DNA of 64,000 bases, taken from assembly GCA_000702025.1 (NCBI GenBank), contig JNKJ01000019.1, positions 62,001 to 126,000 on the forward strand, in the 5' to 3' direction. A program made the position numbers and the translations under genes. Position 1 is the stretch's first letter. Each line of letters opens with the position of its first letter. Positions 59,518-64,000 of this stretch are shown here, piece by piece. Below the pieces are notes generated by a model, which worked only from the letters and a program-made list of their open reading frames with translations, was not told where the DNA came from and made no database searches. The stretch comes from Blautia schinkii DSM 10518 (GTDB taxonomy: Bacteria > Bacillota > Clostridia > Lachnospirales > Lachnospiraceae).

Positions 59518-60216
59518 CTACACACGGAGCATCCGGTATCCCACACCGATATGCGTCTGGATATACTTAGGCTCTGAGGGTACCGGCTCTATCTTTTTGC
59601 GCAGCGTCGCCATAAATACGCGGAGTGACGGCGTGTCCGAAGCAAGCGCGTTTCCCCACACTTCCTTGAGAATGTAGTTATGGGTCAGTACCTTGCCTGT
59701 ATTTTTCGCCAAAAGACACAAAAGCTTGTACTCAATGGGCGTGAGGTGGATTTCCTTATCGCCCACGTACACACATCCGGCGGCATAGTCGATTTTCAGA
59801 TCGCCGTTCATGTATACGCTTGACTCTTCCTTAAGCTTTTGGCTGTCGTACCGCACACGGCGCAGCGCCACACGGAGCCGCGCCAGCAGCTCATCCACGC
59901 TGAAGGGCTTGGTCAGGTAATCATCCGCTCCGGCGTCCAGGGCGGAAACCTTGTCGGAATCCTCGTTCCTTGCACTCACCACGATGATGGGCAGATTTGA
60001 CCAGCCGCGTACCTTCTTAATAATATCCACACCGTCCATATCCGGAAGTCCCAGATCCAGGATCACCACATCCGGGCTGTAGGAGGCTGCCTCCAGTAAG
60101 GCCGCCACCCCTGTTTTTGCCACATGATACTGATACCCCTGCGTCTCAAGCGTGGTAGCTATCAGATTGCTGATAGCCGAATCATCCTCTACAATTAAAA
60201 TTTTCGCTTTATTCAC
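59518..60216 (-). CDS. kdpE: KdpE-type response regulator, copy 2
   Basis: 232-aa OmpR-family regulator closely related to copy 1: VEDD, Asp in LDLGLPDMDG, VSARNEDSDKVSALDAGADDYLTKPFS and the winged helix ending GVGYRMLRV. Translation starts at GTG (60216) nine bases after GGAGG and overlaps the kdpD stop, so it is coupled to the full-length kinase. It lies 18 bp upstream of the sensor-only KdpD gene. Confidence 0.95.
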   Translation of the reverse strand: MNKAKILIVEDDSAISNLIATTLETQGYQYHVAKTGVAALLEAASYSPDVVILDLGLPDMDGVDIIKKVRGWSNLPIIVVSARNEDSDKVSALDAGADDYLTKPFSVDELLARLRVALRRVRYDSQKLKEESSVYMNGDLKIDYAAGCVYVGDKEIHLTPIEYKLLCLLAKNTGKVLTHNYILKEVWGNALASDTPSLRVFMATLRKKIEPVPSEPKYIQTHIGVGYRMLRV

Positions 60217-62854
60217 CAGAATTTACCTCCACTGCCTGTAAAGTAAAACGGAACACCGTACCCCGGGGTGGATTGTCCTCCACACAGATTTTCCCGCCAT
60301 GGGCGCTGATGATGGACTTACACAAAGAAAGTCCCAGGCCCAGACCACGGCGGCCGTCTCCTCTTACATTGTCTGCCGTATAAAACATATCAAAGATATG
60401 CTGCTTTGCCTCATCGCTGATGCCCGGCCCGTCATCCGCGATGCTGATCTCCACCAGGCTGTCACTCTTCCTTGCAGATACAACAATGTGAGAGCCCTCC
60501 TGCGTGTATTTCACCGCATTATTTATAATATTCACAATTACCTGAATCAGGAGCTGTACATCCATGCGTGCCATCATCAAGTCATCCTCAAGCTTTGTTT
60601 GTATCTCATGCCTGTCTGCTCTCCGGTCGAGATGCTGCATTGCCTCGTGAAACACCTCATCTATAAGCTCCGGCTCCATCTTAAGCTCCATGGTGCCGTT
60701 TTCCAATCTTGTCACGGAAAGAAGATTCTCTACCAGAGCCATGAGCCACAGCGAGTCGTCATAAATATCTTCGTACAATTCATGCCGCTTTGCCGCGTCA
60801 AGAACCTCCGCACTTTCCATAAGCACACCCGCGTTTCCGCTGATGCTGGTCAGCGGCGTGCGCAGATCATGGGAAATCGCCCGCAGAAGATTGGCCCGCA
60901 GGGATTCCTGCTTTGCCACCAGCTCGGCCTGCTGCTTTTCCCTGCTGAAGCGCTCCTTGTCAAGAGCCATGCCGCCCTCGTCAAGGATTGCCAGGAGCAG
61001 GTTTTTCTCAAACGCATCCAGACCGCCGTATCCCTCCACCGCAATACCTGCAACCGCCAGCACCCTGGATTTCCCTCTCACAGCAAGGTATAGGTTCTTT
61101 GCCCCCGGAAATGTATCTGTAGTGGCTCCGGCATGGTTATTGTTCTTATACACCCAGTTTGCCACTGCCTTTTCCTTTGGAGGAAGGTAATCTGCGGCTG
61201 TACTGTCCGATGGGAAAAAGGTGATGTCCCCTGTTTTCCGCCCCTCCCTGAATTGGTAAAAAAACACCGGCCGCTCCAGAAGCTTATAAAGCTGCTGCCC
61301 GGTAAAATTCAGAATCTCTGTCTCGTTCTCTGCCTTCTGAAGCATCTGGCTCGTCTCAAGAAGCACCTGCGTGCGGTACGCCTTTCTCGCAGCCTGCCTG
61401 GCCTGCTCCTTAATCCGCATGGCTAGAGAGCTGGTGAGCACTCCCGCAACCAGCATGGTGAGAAAGGTCACGGGATAGGTGGCGTCATATGCAAATAATG
61501 TATATCTTGGTTCTGTAAAGAGAAAGTTAAAAACAATGACACTTAATAAGGAGGCTAAAGCACTGTAAAGCCTTCCGCTTGTCCATATGGCAGTAACCAA
61601 AATGCCCAGGATATAAACCGTAATAATATTCGCTTCCTTAAATCCTGCCTTAAAAAACAACATACCGATTACCGACGAACCGGCAATGACTGCAAGGGAC
61701 TTCAGCAGGTCGAGAAACGAAAACGCAATCGGCTCGCGGAGAAGCATATCTTTTCTCTTGTACGTGGGCTGTCTGTTGGGAATAATATAAATATCAAGCT
61801 CCGGCGCCATCTGTGTAAGACGCTCCACCATATTTCTCCCTTGAAAAAAGGCAGGCCCCCGGTGGTTGGAATGACCGATTACAACCTTGGACACACCGCT
61901 TGCTTTGGCGTATTCCACAATCTGAAACGCCGCGTCGTCGCCGTACACGGTAGCGATTTTTGCCCCGAGCTGCTCGGCAAGCTTCATATTCATACGAAGC
62001 CTGCGGAGATTTTCCCCACGGAGAAGCTTGGTATTACGGTTTTCCACCAGGAGCGCGGTAAAGCTTCCGTGGAATGCCTCCGCCATGCGGGCCGCGGTGC
62101 GGATAACCTTGGGATTGGAGGGCGAGGCGGAAAGACAGATGAGAATATGCTCATTCACCTTCGCTCTCGCGGTATTTCCCGTCTTGTACGAGCTTTTATT
62201 AAGCCTGTCAGCACTTCTTCTGAGCGCAATCTCCCTGAGCGCCGCAAGATTTTCCTTTGTGTAAAACTCCGGCTGCACATCCATAGCCCAGGCGGCTCCC
62301 GATATTTTACCGGAATGGATGCGCTCGATCAGTTCCTCAGGCTCAATATCCACCATCTCTACCTGTTGGGCAGCGTCAAATAATTTATCTGGCACCCGCT
62401 CCGGTACAGCTGCTCCGGTGATGGCGGCCACAATATCGTTCAGGCTTTCCAGCTGCTGCACATTGACCGTGGTGTATACATGGATACCCGCGTGAAGCAG
62501 TTCCTCGATATCCTGATACCGCTTCCGGTGCCTGGCGCCCTCTGTATTTGTGTGCGCCATCTCATCCACGAGGATGATCTCCGGCCTCCGCTTGAGCGCC
62601 GCATCCAGGTCAAATTCCTCCACAGCTGTGCCGTCCATGTGGATCAGCTTAGGTCCTATCATCTCCAGACTTTCCAAAAGTGCATTCATCTCCGGCCTGC
62701 CGTGCGTATTGATGAACCCGGCCACCACATCGCTTCCGGCTTTCCTGGCCCGCTTAGCAGCCTCCAGCATGGCGGAGGTTTTCCCCACCCCTGTCGCATA
62801 GCCAAAAAATATTTTCAATTTTCCCTGTTCCGGGTCAGGTATATTTTCATTCAT
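60209..62854 (-). CDS. kdpD: Full-length KdpD sensor histidine kinase
   Basis: 881-aa K+-responsive kinase with all KdpD parts. It has GYATGVGKT (about residue 20), ILVDEMAHTNTEGARHRKRYQDIEELL, the Usp domain (HILICLSASPSNPKVIRTAARM), four DUF4118 helices (about 400-490) and GAF. The kinase has LLRAISHDLRTPLTSISG, IINNAVKYTQEG, ADDGPGIS and GLGLGLSLCKSI. The frame opens at a GTG, but the ATG at 62854 is nine bases after GAGGTG. It is first in the leftward unit kdpD-kdpE-sensor-kinase-kdpE and divergent from trkH. Confidence 0.96.
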   Translation of the reverse strand: MNENIPDPEQGKLKIFFGYATGVGKTSAMLEAAKRARKAGSDVVAGFINTHGRPEMNALLESLEMIGPKLIHMDGTAVEEFDLDAALKRRPEIILVDEMAHTNTEGARHRKRYQDIEELLHAGIHVYTTVNVQQLESLNDIVAAITGAAVPERVPDKLFDAAQQVEMVDIEPEELIERIHSGKISGAAWAMDVQPEFYTKENLAALREIALRRSADRLNKSSYKTGNTARAKVNEHILICLSASPSNPKVIRTAARMAEAFHGSFTALLVENRNTKLLRGENLRRLRMNMKLAEQLGAKIATVYGDDAAFQIVEYAKASGVSKVVIGHSNHRGPAFFQGRNMVERLTQMAPELDIYIIPNRQPTYKRKDMLLREPIAFSFLDLLKSLAVIAGSSVIGMLFFKAGFKEANIITVYILGILVTAIWTSGRLYSALASLLSVIVFNFLFTEPRYTLFAYDATYPVTFLTMLVAGVLTSSLAMRIKEQARQAARKAYRTQVLLETSQMLQKAENETEILNFTGQQLYKLLERPVFFYQFREGRKTGDITFFPSDSTAADYLPPKEKAVANWVYKNNNHAGATTDTFPGAKNLYLAVRGKSRVLAVAGIAVEGYGGLDAFEKNLLLAILDEGGMALDKERFSREKQQAELVAKQESLRANLLRAISHDLRTPLTSISGNAGVLMESAEVLDAAKRHELYEDIYDDSLWLMALVENLLSVTRLENGTMELKMEPELIDEVFHEAMQHLDRRADRHEIQTKLEDDLMMARMDVQLLIQVIVNIINNAVKYTQEGSHIVVSARKSDSLVEISIADDGPGISDEAKQHIFDMFYTADNVRGDGRRGLGLGLSLCKSIISAHGGKICVEDNPPRGTVFRFTLQAVEVNSGE

Positions 62855-62953
62855 TCTTGTTTTCACCTCGATTATGACCTTTATATCATACTTTTCAAGT
62901 ATAGCATAGGGCAGATTTGAAAAGAATAGTCATATCATTGGAATTTTACTTCC

Positions 62954-62999
62954 GACATTAAGATTGTATTAAGATGCATCTTAATGCTTTCTTAATGTC
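62954..62999. promoter_or_regulatory. 46-bp operator palindrome between kdpD and trkH
   Basis: Four ATTAAGA half-sites, two in each direction, make a near-perfect 46-bp dyad. It opens GACATTAAGA, has the perfect centre ATTAAGATGCATCTTAAT and ends TCTTAATGTC. Neighbouring half-sites are about one turn apart, as for OmpR-family regulators. A TATGCTAC -10-like block follows at 63039 on the trkH side, and TATGCTATAC lies on the kdpD side. Confidence 0.75.
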
Positions 63000-63140
63000 G
63001 AATCAAATATCCTAATCAGTTGTTAACTGTAATTATGATATGCTACCTCTAAGTCAATAGAAATATAAACATATCCGCACGGCCAGTACTGGCTGTAATC
63101 AACAACAACAATCATATAATATTAATGGAGGTCATTCTCT

Positions 63141-64000
63141 ATGTTTGCCAAGAGAAGGTCTATGCCCCCGGGAAAAGTCATCACCGTTGGTTTCGGAGGC
63201 ACGATTTTTCTGGGAGCGCTTTTACTAACTTTACCGTTTGCTACGCGTGACGGACGCGGGGCAAGCTTTTTTGATGCCCTTTTTACCTCAACCTCGGCCA
63301 CCTGCGTGACCGGACTGGTGCTGCATGACACCTGGTCTTACTGGTCCTTGTTCGGTCAGCTTGTGATTCTGCTATTGATCCAGATTGGCGGCATGGGTGT
63401 TGTCACTATGGCCATTGCGGTTTTCCTTTTTACAGGCAAAAAGATTGGATTAAGACAGCGCTGTGTCATGCAGGAGTCCATCGCAGCTCCGCAGGTAGGC
63501 GGTATTGTGCGGCTTACCAGCTTTATTGTGAAATGCACGCTCATCATCGAGGGCAGCGGCACTCTCCTGCTGGCAACACGGTTCTGCCCGGAATTCGGGT
63601 TTGGAAAGGGCCTCTGGTATTCCCTTTTTCATTCTGTATCTGCGTTCTGTAACGCAGGCTTTGACCTCATGGGCGGAAAAGGGAAATTTTCATCTTTGAC
63701 TACATATAGTCAGGACCCTGTTGTGAATTTCACTGTCATGCTGCTCATCATTATCGGCGGTATCGGTTTCTTTGTATGGCACGATATCCGGGAGCATCAT
63801 CTCCGTTTTAAATTGTACCGGCTTCACACAAAGCTTGTATTGCTGACCACGGTCCTCCTTCTTGTTGTCCCGGCAGTGTTCTTTTTCTTTGCCGAGTTCG
63901 GACGACCGGAATGGGGCTTTAAAAATGACGGGGAACGGCTGCTGGCTTCCCTTTTCCAGACCGTAACCCCGCGTACCGCAGGCTTTAACACGGTAGACCT
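63141..64000 (+). CDS. TrkH/KtrB-family potassium channel subunit, 3' end cut by the window
   Basis: Ion-channel subunit of the SKT superfamily that imports K+ (Ktr/Trk). 286 codons are visible, open to the window end. After a short basic N-terminus come repeated membrane-pore-membrane units with filter segments TSTSATCVTGLVLHD (about residue 53), FHSVSAFCNAGFDLMG (about 170) and TVTPRTAGFNTVD (about 275). Three of the four filter repeats are therefore present, with the conserved Gly in each. GGAGG is nine bases before the ATG at 63141. A regulatory KtrA/TrkA subunit would be expected downstream. It is divergent from kdpD across the ATTAAGA operator, so the two K+ systems are probably co-regulated. 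Confidence 0.95.
   Translation, partial: MFAKRRSMPPGKVITVGFGGTIFLGALLLTLPFATRDGRGASFFDALFTSTSATCVTGLVLHDTWSYWSLFGQLVILLLIQIGGMGVVTMAIAVFLFTGKKIGLRQRCVMQESIAAPQVGGIVRLTSFIVKCTLIIEGSGTLLLATRFCPEFGFGKGLWYSLFHSVSAFCNAGFDLMGGKGKFSSLTTYSQDPVVNFTVMLLIIIGGIGFFVWHDIREHHLRFKLYRLHTKLVLLTTVLLLVVPAVFFFFAEFGRPEWGFKNDGERLLASLFQTVTPRTAGFNTVD

Overview
The window looks like chromosome of a gut-type Firmicute, most likely Lachnospiraceae. The support is moderate GC content, strong AGGAGG-type ribosome binding sites, TTGACA-N17-TATAAT promoters, and protein families typical of that group: secreted GH3 paralogs, YesMN-controlled sugar ABC operons, GHKL/LytTR pairs and Rpn-family PD-(D/E)XK proteins. The species cannot be fixed from the sequence alone. 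I see no rRNA, tRNA, CRISPR array, phage or intact insertion sequence. Both edges cut genes: an AI-2E-type transporter on the left and a TrkH/KtrB potassium channel on the right.

Layout. 1-7.4 kb holds housekeeping and transport genes: an AI-2E exporter, a guanine-riboswitch-controlled guanine deaminase followed by a purine permease, an EamA transporter, a DtxR/MntR regulator and an Rpn nuclease-like gene. 7.6-11.1 kb holds two small proteins (65 and 53 aa), a phospholipase D-like enzyme and a GtrA protein. 11.1-26.9 kb is a beta-glycosidase island of five GH3 genes: one without a visible signal peptide, one circularly permuted and membrane-anchored, and three secreted paralogs. A GHKL kinase/LytTR regulator pair sits between two of the secreted paralogs. 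Two of the secreted-GH3 promoters share the same hexamers, spacing and upstream box, which suggests control by that pair. 27.4-31.7 kb is a MarR-controlled heterodimeric ABC exporter. 31.9-39.4 kb holds a GGDEF/EAL protein, an OLD-like ATPase/TOPRIM protein, a DUF1275 membrane protein with an in-frame repeat tract, a second Rpn protein and a NodB deacetylase. 39.7-49.7 kb is an alpha-mannosidase (GH38)/sugar ABC operon divergent from yesMN-type regulators. 49.7-64 kb is a large potassium island: a TPR protein, kdpFABC, and an unusual regulator set (kdpE, a KdpD-like kinase without the sensor domain, a KdpD-like sensor without the kinase, a second kdpE and a full-length kdpD). This is divergent from trkH across a 46-bp operator-like palindrome.

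The most unusual signal is non-coding. Three copies of a roughly 250-270-nt, highly folded element lie at 9.6, 10.3 and 27.1 kb. Their unpaired core is nearly invariant, while at least three stems change sequence in compensatory fashion between copies. Two copies stand in inverted orientation around the 53-aa membrane protein gene. I read this as a structured RNA, possibly mobile, that I cannot assign to a known family. A second, smaller dispersed inverted-repeat family (95-101 bp) has two full copies and one degenerate copy, and the degenerate copy supplies the stop codon of the marR-like gene.
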